A DNA stretch of 9,028 nucleotides from Peptococcaceae bacterium (GCA_017383785.1 JAFNVD010000051.1:1-9028); one strand, 5' to 3'; positions 1 through 5,645 are shown, numbered from the stretch's first letter. Notes: generated by a model not told the origin, from the sequence alone. Numbers and translations are program-made.

Positions 1-204
1 CTTTGGCATTTCTGCACGATCAAATTTTGCTAAAATTTCATCCTCTAATGTTTCAATTAAAAATTTCAGCCACTGCACTTCTACATACACACGGTATTTG
101 GTCAGTGCATACTCACTGAAATACTCTGCCAGAGATTCTTTGATCCCCGCATATCTGCCATCCAACGGACAGATTGTCATACATTCAAACTGCTGTTTCT
201 CCAT
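1..204 (-). CDS. purB: Adenylosuccinate lyase, N-terminal part (cut by window edge)
   Basis: Reading the minus strand from ATG at 204-202 gives 68 open codons to the window edge. The protein begins MEKQQFECMTICPLDGRYAG and continues with EYFSEYALTKYRVYVEVQWL (residues 27-46). The PLDGRY and YFSEYAL-KYRV-VE blocks are typical of the longer, E. coli-like class of adenylosuccinate lyase, a cytosolic homotetramer that releases fumarate in two steps of purine synthesis (SAICAR to AICAR, adenylosuccinate to AMP). The catalytic histidine and signature loop lie outside the window. The start is supported by a GGAAGGTGG ribosome site about 6 bases upstream. It is divergent from hpt, another purine gene, which fits shared control. 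Identity is by recognition of the N-terminal motif only. Confidence 0.92.
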   Translation of the reverse strand, partial: MEKQQFECMTICPLDGRYAGIKESLAEYFSEYALTKYRVYVEVQWLKFLIETLEDEILAKFDRAEMPK

Positions 205-232
205 GCGGATCCACCTTCCATATTGGTAGTAT

Positions 233-248
233 AACGATTTGTATCGTT
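233..248. promoter_or_regulatory. 16-base inverted repeat in the purB leader
   Basis: AACGAT-TTGT-ATCGTT is a perfect 6-bp inverted repeat with a 4-base spacer. It lies between the purB -10 element and the purB ribosome site. It could be an operator or a small hairpin in the leader RNA. No regulator can be named from the sequence. Confidence 0.4.
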
Positions 249-278
249 GCTTTTGCTTCAAAATGAATCGTACATTTG

Positions 279-287
279 ATTATAACA
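279..287 (-). promoter_or_regulatory. Extended -10 of the purB promoter
   Basis: On the minus strand this reads TGTTATAAT, a perfect TATAAT hexamer with the TGn extension. No good -35 is seen (the hexamer 17 bases upstream is TTTCGT), which is usual for extended -10 promoters. The predicted transcript would have a leader of about 65-70 bases before purB. Confidence 0.65.
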
Positions 288-352
288 CAAGTATTGCCAT
301 TACGAAAAGAGAAACCTTAAAAATTCCTTAATTCTTTGCCGATTTCTTGCAG

Positions 353-365
353 ATTGTTCGGTTTG
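353..365 (-). promoter_or_regulatory. PurBox-like site between purB and hpt
   Basis: On the minus strand the sequence is CAAACCGAACAAT. It agrees at 12 of 13 positions with the PurR operator consensus AWWWCCGAACWWT known from Bacillus subtilis; only the first base differs. It lies about 25 bases upstream of the hpt -10 hexamer and between two purine genes, which is the expected context. The second, oppositely oriented PurBox that usually accompanies it at 16-17 bases is not seen, so the call is tentative. Confidence 0.45.
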
Positions 366-387
366 CCTATCTATTTTTCAGAAAGCA

Positions 388-396
388 TGTTATAAT
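388..396 (+). promoter_or_regulatory. Extended -10 of the hpt promoter
   Basis: TGTTATAAT, the same nonamer as in the divergent purB promoter. No convincing -35 lies 17 bases upstream (TATCTA). The start point would be near 402-404, giving a leader of about 30 bases to the hpt start codon. Confidence 0.7.
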
Positions 397-433
397 AACT
401 CTATATTCTGTGAAACAATTGGAGGAATCATCC

Positions 434-970
434 ATGCATCCTGATGTAAAAGAAATCTTACTAAACGAAGAACAAATCGCCAGCCGTGTGGCAGAATTGG
501 GCGCACAGATTAGTGCCGACTATGCCGGTGAAGAAGTAATTGCCATTTGTGCTTTGAATGGTGCTATGCCATTTACTTGTGACTTAGTTCGTAAAATGGA
601 ATGTGATGTAATTGTAGACTCAATCGGTGCTTCCAGTTATGGTAGTGCTACGGTAAGCAGTGGTGTGGTGAAAATCACAAAAGAACCTAAACAGGACGTA
701 GCCGGTCGCCATGTACTTATTATCGATGACGTATTCGATTCTGGTTTAACCATCAGCCTATTGGTAGATATGCTGAAAGATCGCGGTGCAAAATCTGTAA
801 AAAGTTGTGTATTCCTGAATAAACAAATCGAACGTAAAGTAACCTATAAACCTGATTATATTGGCTATGATATTCCTGATGCATTTGTCATCGGCTATGG
901 ATTAGATTACGCAGAAAAATATCGCCAACTGCCATATGTCGGCGTTATCAAACCGGAAGCAGTAAAATAA
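434..970 (+). CDS. hpt: Hypoxanthine phosphoribosyltransferase
   Basis: A 178-residue purine-salvage enzyme that transfers a phosphoribosyl group from PRPP to hypoxanthine or guanine, cytosolic. The PRPP loop is VLIIDDVFDSGLT (residues 94-106), the flexible loop carries SSYGS (68-72), and the C-terminal purine pocket is FVIGYGLDYAEKYRQLPYVG (151-170), all in family order and at the usual total length. The start at 434 is chosen because GGAGGA sits 7 bases upstream; the frame stays open upstream to 347, but that stretch overlaps the promoter. Odd points: the pyrophosphate loop reads LNGA (41-44) where LKG or LRG is common, and the acidic pair is DD rather than ED. Monocistronic, closed by the terminator at 981. 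Confidence 0.95.
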   Translation: MHPDVKEILLNEEQIASRVAELGAQISADYAGEEVIAICALNGAMPFTCDLVRKMECDVIVDSIGASSYGSATVSSGVVKITKEPKQDVAGRHVLIIDDVFDSGLTISLLVDMLKDRGAKSVKSCVFLNKQIERKVTYKPDYIGYDIPDAFVIGYGLDYAEKYRQLPYVGVIKPEAVK

Positions 971-980
971 TCGTAACTGC

Positions 981-1020
981 AGAGCCTGAGACATATACCT
1001 ACTGTCTCAGGCTCTTTTTT
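981..1020 (+). terminator. Rho-independent terminator of hpt
   Basis: A perfect 13-bp stem, AGAGCCTGAGACA (981-993) with TGTCTCAGGCTCT (1003-1015), encloses a 9-base loop and is followed by a T run to 1020. It begins 10 bases after the hpt stop. Confidence 0.95.
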
Positions 1021-1082
1021 ATACACTTCGATCCGTTTTTTAGGTCATTGAGGCAAAAGCGCAGAAACTGTACGCTCTTTTC

Positions 1083-1112
1083 TTGCATATCTATACAGAG
1101 TTGTGGTAGAAT
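1083..1112 (+). promoter_or_regulatory. Promoter of the aminopeptidase-hydrolase unit
   Basis: TTGCAT (1083-1088), 18-base spacer, TAGAAT (1107-1112) preceded by TGG, which makes an extended -10. It lies 47 bases before the aminopeptidase start and just after the hpt terminator. Confidence 0.6.
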
Positions 1113-1159
1113 AATCACATCTATATAAATTTTTAATGCTATATGGAAAGGATGTTTTT

Positions 1160-2272
1160 ATGGATCCACGTATCAAAGAATTGGCTCACAATCTGATTAA
1201 TTACTCTTGTACTGTACAGCCCGGAGAAAAAGTACTGATTCATGTATTTGGTACCTCTGCCTATGGCTTGGCACAACAATTAGTAAAAGAAACCTACGCA
1301 GCCGGCGGTTTCCCTTATGTACAAATCGAAGACTACGAAATCAATCGTGCCTTTATCATGGGCGCAAGTGAAGAACAATTAAAATTAAAAGCAGAGTTAG
1401 ACATGGCACAGATGAAAGAAATGGATGCCTATATCGGTATTCGTGCTTCCGACAATATCGCTGAACTGTCTGATGTACCACAGGACAAACTGCAGCTTTA
1501 TACTGCGATGAACAACGATGTATTAAACGAGCGTGTCAATCATACCAAATGGGTGGTACTGCGCTATCCAAACCATTCTATGGCGCAGTTGGCCAATACC
1601 AGCCTAGAAGCATTTGAAGACTTTTATTTTGACGTATGCAATTTAGATTACGGCAAAATGTCTAAAGCGATGGATACCTTGGTAGAATGGATGAACCGTA
1701 CCGACAGAGTGCATATCATCGGCGAAGGTACCGATCTCACCTTTTCCATCAAAGACATTCCTGCAATCAAATGTGATGGCAAATGCAATATTCCTGATGG
1801 CGAAGTATATACCGCACCGGTAAAAGACTCGATCAATGGTGTCATTACCTACAACACCCCATCGGTACACGAAGGTTTTACCTATGACAATATTCGTTTT
1901 GTATTTGAAAACGGTAAAATTATTGAAGCAACCGCTAATAATACTGAAAAACTTAATGCTGTATTGGATATGGACGAAGGCTGCCGATATGTAGGGGAAT
2001 TTGCTATCGGTGTGAACCCATATATTCTGCATCCGATGAAAGACACATTGTTTGATGAGAAAATCATGGGCAGCATTCACCTCACACCGGGCAGATGCTA
2101 TGAAGACGCCGACAACGGCAATAACGATTCTAAACTGCACTGGGATTTGGTATATATCCAAACACCGGAATATGGCGGCGGTGAAATCTATTTTGATGAC
2201 GTACTGATTCGCAAAGACGGTGTATTTGTACCGGAAGCGTTGCAGTGCTTAAATAGCGAAAATCTAAAATAA
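1160..2272 (+). CDS. M29-family aminopeptidase (AmpS/PepS type)
   Basis: A 370-residue cytosolic metallo-aminopeptidase that removes N-terminal residues from peptides. The expected two-metal ligand set of family M29 can be followed in order: E215 in PDGEVYTAPV, E280 in GEFAIGVNP, H307 in GSIHLTPGRCYED with Y314, and H327/D329 in KLHWDLV. The H-to-Y spacing of 7 and the H-x-D pair match the family. Length is slightly below the roughly 410 residues of classical AmpS/PepS, as in many clostridial members. The start at 1160 is preferred over an in-frame ATG at 1136 because AAAGGA lies 7 bases before it. The gene probably shares a transcript with the lipoprotein hydrolase 28 bases downstream; no terminator separates them. 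Substrate preference cannot be read from the sequence. Confidence 0.93.
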   Translation: MDPRIKELAHNLINYSCTVQPGEKVLIHVFGTSAYGLAQQLVKETYAAGGFPYVQIEDYEINRAFIMGASEEQLKLKAELDMAQMKEMDAYIGIRASDNIAELSDVPQDKLQLYTAMNNDVLNERVNHTKWVVLRYPNHSMAQLANTSLEAFEDFYFDVCNLDYGKMSKAMDTLVEWMNRTDRVHIIGEGTDLTFSIKDIPAIKCDGKCNIPDGEVYTAPVKDSINGVITYNTPSVHEGFTYDNIRFVFENGKIIEATANNTEKLNAVLDMDEGCRYVGEFAIGVNPYILHPMKDTLFDEKIMGSIHLTPGRCYEDADNGNNDSKLHWDLVYIQTPEYGGGEIYFDDVLIRKDGVFVPEALQCLNSENLK

Positions 2273-2300
2273 GAAAATCCGAAATACTATGAGGTGTTCT

Positions 2301-3662
2301 ATGAAAAAACTGTTTACAATGATTTGTATTGCTACTATGCTGGTCATGGCATGCAGTCTTTCCGGATGTGGAAAAGATACTGTCAAAGAAACTGCTGCGC
2401 AGCAAACCAATTACACAGAACGTACTTTCACCATCGTGGATAAATTGGTAAACAACAAAATAACGGACTTCTATTCCTATTTCGATGAAAATATGAAAAA
2501 GCAAGTGTCCCAAGCAGATGTGCAACAAATATGGGCATCGCTGATTTCCGATTACGGAGCATTTGATTATTACAAAACCGATATCACCTTAACTACTAAA
2601 GATGGCTATCAAATTGTTGATGTACCGGTTATATTCAAAAACGGTTCCGCTACACTGCGCTTTGCGCTAAATGCCAAAGGCGAAATTAGTGGATTTTTCA
2701 TCACCGACAATGCCACTGCCAGCAATAGTATGCAATTAGCCAATGATACAGAAGTGACATTTGGCTCTGCAGAATATCCTATTAGCGGTAGCCTGACAGT
2801 GCCTGAAGGCAAAGGCCCATTTCCTGCAGTAATTTTAGTACATGGCTCCGGCCCAAGTGACCGCAACGAACAAATCGGTCCGAACCTACCGTTTATGGAT
2901 TTGGCGGAGCAACTTTCCGCACAAGGTGTTGCTGTACTGCGCTATGACAAACGCACCTATCTGTATGGGAATCAACTGGCACAATTGACGGATATTACTG
3001 TACAAGATGAAACCATCGATGATGTTGTTTATGCGCTGGATTATCTGCAAACATTAGATAACATCGATACCGAACATATTTATATCGCAGGACACAGTCT
3101 AGGTGGCTATCTGGTTCCACGGATTGCTGCACAGACACCGGAGGCTGCCGGTTATATCCTGCTGGCGGCTTCGGCACGACCAATGGAAGATTTGCTGTTA
3201 GAACAAACCGAGTATATTCTAAGCCTGGAAAAAAGTTTAGATGATGCATCAAAAGAAAAATTATTAAAACAGACACAAGACATGATAGACACCATCAAAT
3301 CCTTGACTCCGGATAGTGAATATACTGCAGACCAATTAGGCGGTACACCTGCAAGTTATTGGTTAGATCTTAAAAATTATGATCCAATTGCAGAAGTGCA
3401 GGGCATCAACAAATCATTCCTGGTGTTGCAGGGTGGCCGAGACTATCAGGTAACCAAGACAGATTACGATCTGTGGCAATCTGCCTTTGGAGAATACAGT
3501 GATGTACATTTCCGCTTTTATGACAACTTGAACCATTTATTTATGAGCGGCACAGGCAAAAGTGTACCAAACGAATATCAGCAGAAAAACACCGTTGATA
3601 CCGTTGTAGGGAAAGATATTGCAAATTTTGTATTAGACCACGCAGCCATAAAAAAACAATAA
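2301..3662 (+). CDS. Lipoprotein alpha/beta hydrolase with N-terminal DUF3887-like domain
   Basis: A 453-residue secreted, membrane-anchored hydrolase. A signal peptide (MKKLF, hydrophobic core) ends in the lipobox LSGC with lipidated C23. Residues about 37-135 form a small alpha/beta domain resembling DUF3887, commonly placed before hydrolases of this sort. The alpha/beta hydrolase domain (about 150-450) shows the oxyanion-side motif VHGSGPSDRNE (180-190), the nucleophile elbow GHSLGG (S266), the acid D381 in LQGGRDYQV and the histidine H412 in NLNHLF, so the triad is complete. The family covers esterases, acyl-peptide-hydrolase-like enzymes and dienelactone-hydrolase relatives; the substrate is unknown. 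ATG 2301 is preferred over in-frame ATG 2289 because GAGGTG is placed correctly only for 2301 and a lipoprotein signal starts there. A partner role with the upstream peptidase in peptide or ester use is inference. Confidence 0.9.
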   Translation: MKKLFTMICIATMLVMACSLSGCGKDTVKETAAQQTNYTERTFTIVDKLVNNKITDFYSYFDENMKKQVSQADVQQIWASLISDYGAFDYYKTDITLTTKDGYQIVDVPVIFKNGSATLRFALNAKGEISGFFITDNATASNSMQLANDTEVTFGSAEYPISGSLTVPEGKGPFPAVILVHGSGPSDRNEQIGPNLPFMDLAEQLSAQGVAVLRYDKRTYLYGNQLAQLTDITVQDETIDDVVYALDYLQTLDNIDTEHIYIAGHSLGGYLVPRIAAQTPEAAGYILLAASARPMEDLLLEQTEYILSLEKSLDDASKEKLLKQTQDMIDTIKSLTPDSEYTADQLGGTPASYWLDLKNYDPIAEVQGINKSFLVLQGGRDYQVTKTDYDLWQSAFGEYSDVHFRFYDNLNHLFMSGTGKSVPNEYQQKNTVDTVVGKDIANFVLDHAAIKKQ

Positions 3663-3688
3663 CATAAAAACATTAATGAAACACACAA

Positions 3689-3730
3689 AAGCGCTCTTCT
3701 CGATGATCTCGAAAAGAGCGCTTACTTTTT
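3689..3730. terminator. Bidirectional terminator between convergent lipoprotein genes
   Basis: AAGCGCTCTT (3689-3698) pairs with AAGAGCGCTT (3714-3723); after one mismatch the inner TCGA/TCGA adds 4 bp around a 5-base loop. The plus-strand side is followed by ACTTTTT and the minus-strand side by TTTGTGTGTTT, so it can serve both the hydrolase (27 bases upstream) and the minus-strand lipoprotein. Confidence 0.85.
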
Positions 3731-3756
3731 ATGATGTTATCTTATATAGATTGTTT

Positions 3757-3800
3757 TTTATTTTGCTAGATTTATTTTGCTAGATTTATTTTGCTAGATT
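3757..3800. repeat. 14-bp tandem repeat, about three copies
   Basis: The unit TTTTGCTAGATTTA occurs at 3761-3774 and 3775-3788, identical, with a third copy at 3789-3800 that matches for 12 bases; a partial TTTA precedes. The last copy overlaps the stop codon of the minus-strand lipoprotein. The unit length is not a multiple of three, so it lies outside coding sequence. It has the look of slippage-generated microsatellite DNA between the gene end and its terminator. Confidence 0.9.
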
Positions 3801-4386
3801 ATTCCGCAAACCCTCTGCCGGAATAAAACGGTTCCTCAGCCACAAACCATAAATGGCCTAATCGGAAATCGTTTCCACCATCCATAGTCAAATACACAGA
3901 ATGCACATCGCCAAGATTTTCTTCAATGCTTCGTGCCAGATTATAAAACAACTGACCCTCTTCCCCCTCGACTATGTCGATGGCTTTTACACTATCCGCA
4001 TCAAAGTCAATGATTACCTTATCATCAATCTTCGTCACCTTATTTACATCAAACATCTCACCATACAAGCTTTGCACAACGATTTCATTGTATTTGGCCA
4101 CGATAGTCTCTGCATTCAAGTCTTTTTCAGAAATTTCAGCTACGACAGTGGTACTCAGTTCTGCATCGGCATCTTCTGTATTTGCGTCGATTTCTGTGTC
4201 CCAGCTGTTTTCATTAAGCATATACAGCATAATATAAATACCGTCTTCTATTTGTACGATTTCTTGTGTGGTATCATTCTGTCCAACAGTTGATACTGTA
4301 TCATCCGTTTTGTCATTGCCACATCCGGTCAATGCAGTGATACACAGTAAGATGCAAAGCAGCACACAGAATATTTTTTTGTTCAT
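3799..4386 (-). CDS. Small lipoprotein, possible GerMN-like domain
   Basis: A 195-residue secreted lipoprotein of unproven function. The signal peptide MNKKIFCVLLCILLCITALT ends in LTGC with lipidated C22, followed by a low-complexity, T/D/Q-rich linker to about residue 45. The remainder has the alternating pattern of GerMN-type domains: a strand with DDKVIIDFDADSV (121-133), a helix GQLFYNLARSIEENL (144-158) and a strand VHSVYLTMDGG (161-171). Such domains occur in spore-germination and other Gram-positive lipoproteins; the assignment here rests on pattern, not on a diagnostic motif. The start is fixed by AGGAGG 7 bases upstream; the frame runs on to 4515, but that region holds the promoter and a terminator. 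Transcribed alone from the promoter at 4426-4454. Confidence 0.82.
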   Translation of the reverse strand: MNKKIFCVLLCILLCITALTGCGNDKTDDTVSTVGQNDTTQEIVQIEDGIYIMLYMLNENSWDTEIDANTEDADAELSTTVVAEISEKDLNAETIVAKYNEIVVQSLYGEMFDVNKVTKIDDKVIIDFDADSVKAIDIVEGEEGQLFYNLARSIEENLGDVHSVYLTMDGGNDFRLGHLWFVAEEPFYSGRGFAE

Positions 4387-4425
4387 GCCCAATCCTCCTA
4401 CATTTCTCACTAACCTATTGTTATT

Positions 4426-4454
4426 AGTATGCGGATATTTTGTCCAATTGTCAA
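4426..4454 (-). promoter_or_regulatory. Promoter of the GerMN-like lipoprotein
   Basis: On the minus strand, a perfect TTGACA (4454-4449), a 17-base spacer and CATACT (4431-4426). The start codon follows about 40 bases later. The -35 directly abuts the T run of the terminator of the upstream gene. Confidence 0.7.
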
Positions 4455-4494
4455 TAAAAAAATGCATTTTGCAAGAAAGCCTCGCAAAATGCAT
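4455..4494 (-). terminator. Rho-independent terminator of the small membrane-protein gene
   Basis: On the minus strand ATGCATTTTGC (4494-4484) pairs with GCAAAATGCAT (4472-4462), an 11-bp perfect stem with an 11-base loop. The T tract is 4468-4455 in part, ending in seven T just before the next -35. It lies about 60 bases after the stop of the 4555-4857 gene on the same strand. Confidence 0.8.
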
Positions 4495-4554
4495 AACAGG
4501 GAGATATTCTATCAACTATATACTGTTGATTCTCTCAAATCCATTATCAGAAAC

Positions 4555-4857
4555 TTATTTGGCCATTACTGCAGAGCGTGCCACTGTATTTGTCTGTGTA
4601 TAACGACGCTGCACAACGGTACGATGCTTCGGTGCATTTACCTGCATACTCAACTCATACCAAAAGGTCCCTTTTTGAAACTCCATCACTTCCAGTTTCA
4701 TTAAGCAGAACAGCAGCCCCGCACTACATGCCAAAAACAGAACAACCATACCGAAAAGCCCTAATGTAGGGATAGAATCTAACGCTGCCACCGCACCAAT
4801 CATACCTGCTACCATAACCATCGCCAATACGCCGTATCTTGTCTTTTGTTCTCTCAT
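4555..4857 (-). CDS. Small two-span membrane protein under SOS-like operators
   Basis: A 100-residue protein not matched to a known family. After a charged start (MREQKTRY) come two hydrophobic segments, about residues 9-26 and 31-53, joined by a short DSIPT turn, then a roughly 45-residue hydrophilic tail rich in R, K, Q and T. This predicts a helical hairpin in the cytoplasmic membrane with both ends on one side. An in-frame GTG at 4866 is possible but leaves only 2 bases to the GGAG site; ATG at 4857 (11 bases) is preferred. It has its own promoter and terminator. The promoter carries several LexA-box-like sites, so DNA damage may induce it. Size and control resemble the SOS division inhibitor YneA, but YneA has one membrane segment and a LysM domain, neither arrangement being seen here. 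Function is unknown. Confidence 0.72.
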   Translation of the reverse strand: MREQKTRYGVLAMVMVAGMIGAVAALDSIPTLGLFGMVVLFLACSAGLLFCLMKLEVMEFQKGTFWYELSMQVNAPKHRTVVQRRYTQTNTVARSAVMAK

Positions 4858-4930
4858 TGTAATCACTGCTCCTTTGCTCTATTTGCTAAATATATTCTTC
4901 CTTAGTAGTTTATCCAAATTCACGTTCGCA

Positions 4931-4959
4931 CGAACTTTCGTTTGTCGAATCTTTGTTCT
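4931..4959. promoter_or_regulatory. Two LexA-box-like sites at and after the transcription start
   Basis: CGAACTTTCGTTTG (4931-4944) fits GAACN4GTTY fully; CGAATCTTTGTTCT (4946-4959) has one mismatch in the half-site. The second covers the predicted start point near 4959 and the first lies about 15-28 bases into the transcript. A further outward-facing pair GTTCG-CA-CGAAC (4924-4935) overlaps the first site. Confidence 0.55.
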
Positions 4960-4965
4960 GTTTAT

Positions 4966-4994
4966 AATATACACCACAAACCTATGTTCGTCAA
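4966..4994 (-). promoter_or_regulatory. Promoter of the small membrane protein
   Basis: On the minus strand, TTGACG (4994-4989), a 17-base spacer and TATATT (4971-4966), five of six matches at each hexamer. The predicted start point is near 4959 and the leader is about 100 bases. Confidence 0.7.
4977..4990 (-). promoter_or_regulatory. Core LexA/SOS-box-like operator
   Basis: On the minus strand CGAACATAGGTTTG, matching the Gram-positive SOS box core GAACN4GTTY. It begins inside the -35 hexamer and fills most of the spacer, so a bound repressor would block RNA polymerase. This is the best placed of the four sites. Confidence 0.62.
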
Positions 4995-5003
4995 TAGAAA
5001 AAT

Positions 5004-5017
5004 CGAAAAAATGTTCG
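5004..5017 (-). promoter_or_regulatory. Upstream LexA-box-like site
   Basis: On the minus strand CGAACATTTTTTCG, a perfect GAAC half-site with one mismatch in the other half (TTTC). It is 27 bases from the core site, upstream of the -35, and could bind repressor cooperatively. Confidence 0.45.
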
Positions 5018-5065
5018 AATTTTTAAAATTCTTTTCATGTTATGTTTTCTATTTACCCGATATTG

Positions 5066-5074
5066 TGATATAAT
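5066..5074 (+). promoter_or_regulatory. Extended -10 of the 99-residue protein gene
   Basis: TGATATAAT, a perfect TATAAT with the TGn extension; the -35 is weak (TTTTCT or TTTCTA). The transcript would carry an AT-rich leader of about 110 bases. Confidence 0.6.
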
Positions 5075-5192
5075 AAACATAGACATTCCTATATCTAGTG
5101 AATTAATCGCAAATTATATGTATTTGTATACTAAATATGTTTTATATCCCTACCTTGTGTATATATTCAGGTTTATTTATGGAGGTTGTATT

Positions 5193-5492
5193 ATGAGTAC
5201 CGATGAAATGATTGCAAAAATGCGCCGCATCGAAAAAGCGTTCCCACCGGAATTGAATCAAATGGTGCTGTTCCAAAAAAGTGACACTATGTCCGATGGC
5301 ACTGTCATTCATTATTATGAAATTCCCGACGGCAAACGAGCTCCGGGATACCTTTGGATTCACCACAATCCTGAAACCAAAGAAGTATTGGCGGCCGAAA
5401 TGGACGTCAATTTTGATTGCCTCATTGGACTCAACCGCAGCCCAATTGAATTGAGACTATTGTGCAATCACGTATTAAAATATTTAGGATAA
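5193..5492 (+). CDS. Hypothetical 99-residue cytosolic protein
   Basis: Not recognised. The protein starts MSTDEMIAKMRRIEKAFPPE, with a short amphipathic, basic helix, then a likely beta-rich centre (TVIHYYEIPDG at 37-47, GYLWIHHNPETKEVLAAEMD at 52-71) and a C-terminal helix (SPIELRLLCNHVLKYLG). There is no signal peptide or membrane segment. The start at 5193 is fixed by GGAGGT 6 bases upstream; the frame is open back to 5037, but that part covers the -10 element and is AT-rich leader. It has its own promoter and terminator and is divergent from the SOS-like membrane-protein gene; the nearest LexA-like site is about 50 bases from its -10, so shared control is possible but not evident. Confidence 0.8.
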   Translation: MSTDEMIAKMRRIEKAFPPELNQMVLFQKSDTMSDGTVIHYYEIPDGKRAPGYLWIHHNPETKEVLAAEMDVNFDCLIGLNRSPIELRLLCNHVLKYLG

Positions 5493-5497
5493 CTTAC

Positions 5498-5563
5498 AAA
5501 GACCACAATTGATTCTACAAATCTTCGTTCCCTGGACACTGCAGAAAGCAATTGTGGTCTTTT
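5498..5563 (+). terminator. Terminator-like hairpin with long loop
   Basis: AAAGACCACAATTG (5498-5511) pairs perfectly with CAATTGTGGTCTTT (5549-5562), a 14-bp stem 5 bases after the stop codon and ending in T. The 37-base loop is unusually long; TTCT (5513-5516) and AGAA (5543-5546) can extend the stem after an internal loop. Confidence 0.75.
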
Positions 5564-5614
5564 ATATTGTCTTGGCGGTATGTATTTTCATGGATCGCAT
5601 TCTTATAATTCCAC

Positions 5615-5645
5615 TTGACAATGACGTTACGTAATCCACTATAAT
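5615..5645 (+). promoter_or_regulatory. MerR-type promoter of the merR-nirJ2-ABC operon
   Basis: Perfect TTGACA (5615-5620) and perfect TATAAT (5640-5645) are separated by 19 bases instead of 17. This overlong spacer is the known mark of promoters that a MerR-family protein untwists on activation. The palindrome TTACGTAA (5627-5634) sits at the middle of the spacer, where the regulator dimer binds. The leader to the first start codon is about 43 bases. Confidence 0.85.

Larger units (their letters stand above)
4858..5192. other. Divergent intergenic region with operators and two promoters
   Basis: This 335-base gap has no credible gene. Its left half (to 5017) holds the leader, promoter and four operator-like sites of the minus-strand membrane protein. 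Its right half holds the extended -10 of the plus-strand 99-residue protein and an AT-rich leader of about 110 bases. No riboswitch-like fold or tRNA was recognised. Confidence 0.7.

Noticed and set aside
347..433. Upstream extension of hpt by 29 codons
   Set aside because: It would place coding sequence over the extended -10 and PurBox-like site; the strong GGAGGA precedes 434 and homologues begin there.
205..433. Purine riboswitch upstream of purB or hpt
   Set aside because: No three-helix junction or conserved loop sequences of a purine aptamer were seen, and the hpt leader is only about 30 bases.
1643..2161. Open frame of 172 codons on the minus strand opposite the aminopeptidase
   Set aside because: Complementary to well-conserved metal-ligand regions of the M29 enzyme; no ribosome site or promoter and no recognisable motif.
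3757..3802. Short CRISPR array
   Set aside because: Units are 14 bases and directly adjacent, with no spacers and no cas genes.
3901..4603. Several plus-strand open frames opposite the GerMN-like lipoprotein and its promoter
   Set aside because: The minus-strand gene has a perfect AGGAGG, a lipoprotein signal and a promoter; the plus-strand frames have none of these and overlap each other.
4555..4857. YneA, the SOS division inhibitor
   Set aside because: Size and operators fit, but there are two membrane segments and no LysM-like tail, and lexA is not the divergent gene.
5037..5192. Upstream extension of the 99-residue protein by 52 codons
   Set aside because: The stretch is very AT-rich, covers the TATAAT element and lacks a ribosome site, whereas GGAGGT stands just before 5193.
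5604..5609. Second TATAAT as an additional promoter for the merR operon
   Set aside because: No -35 at 16-19 bases and no TGn extension; the TTGACA/TATAAT pair at 5615-5645 is far better.
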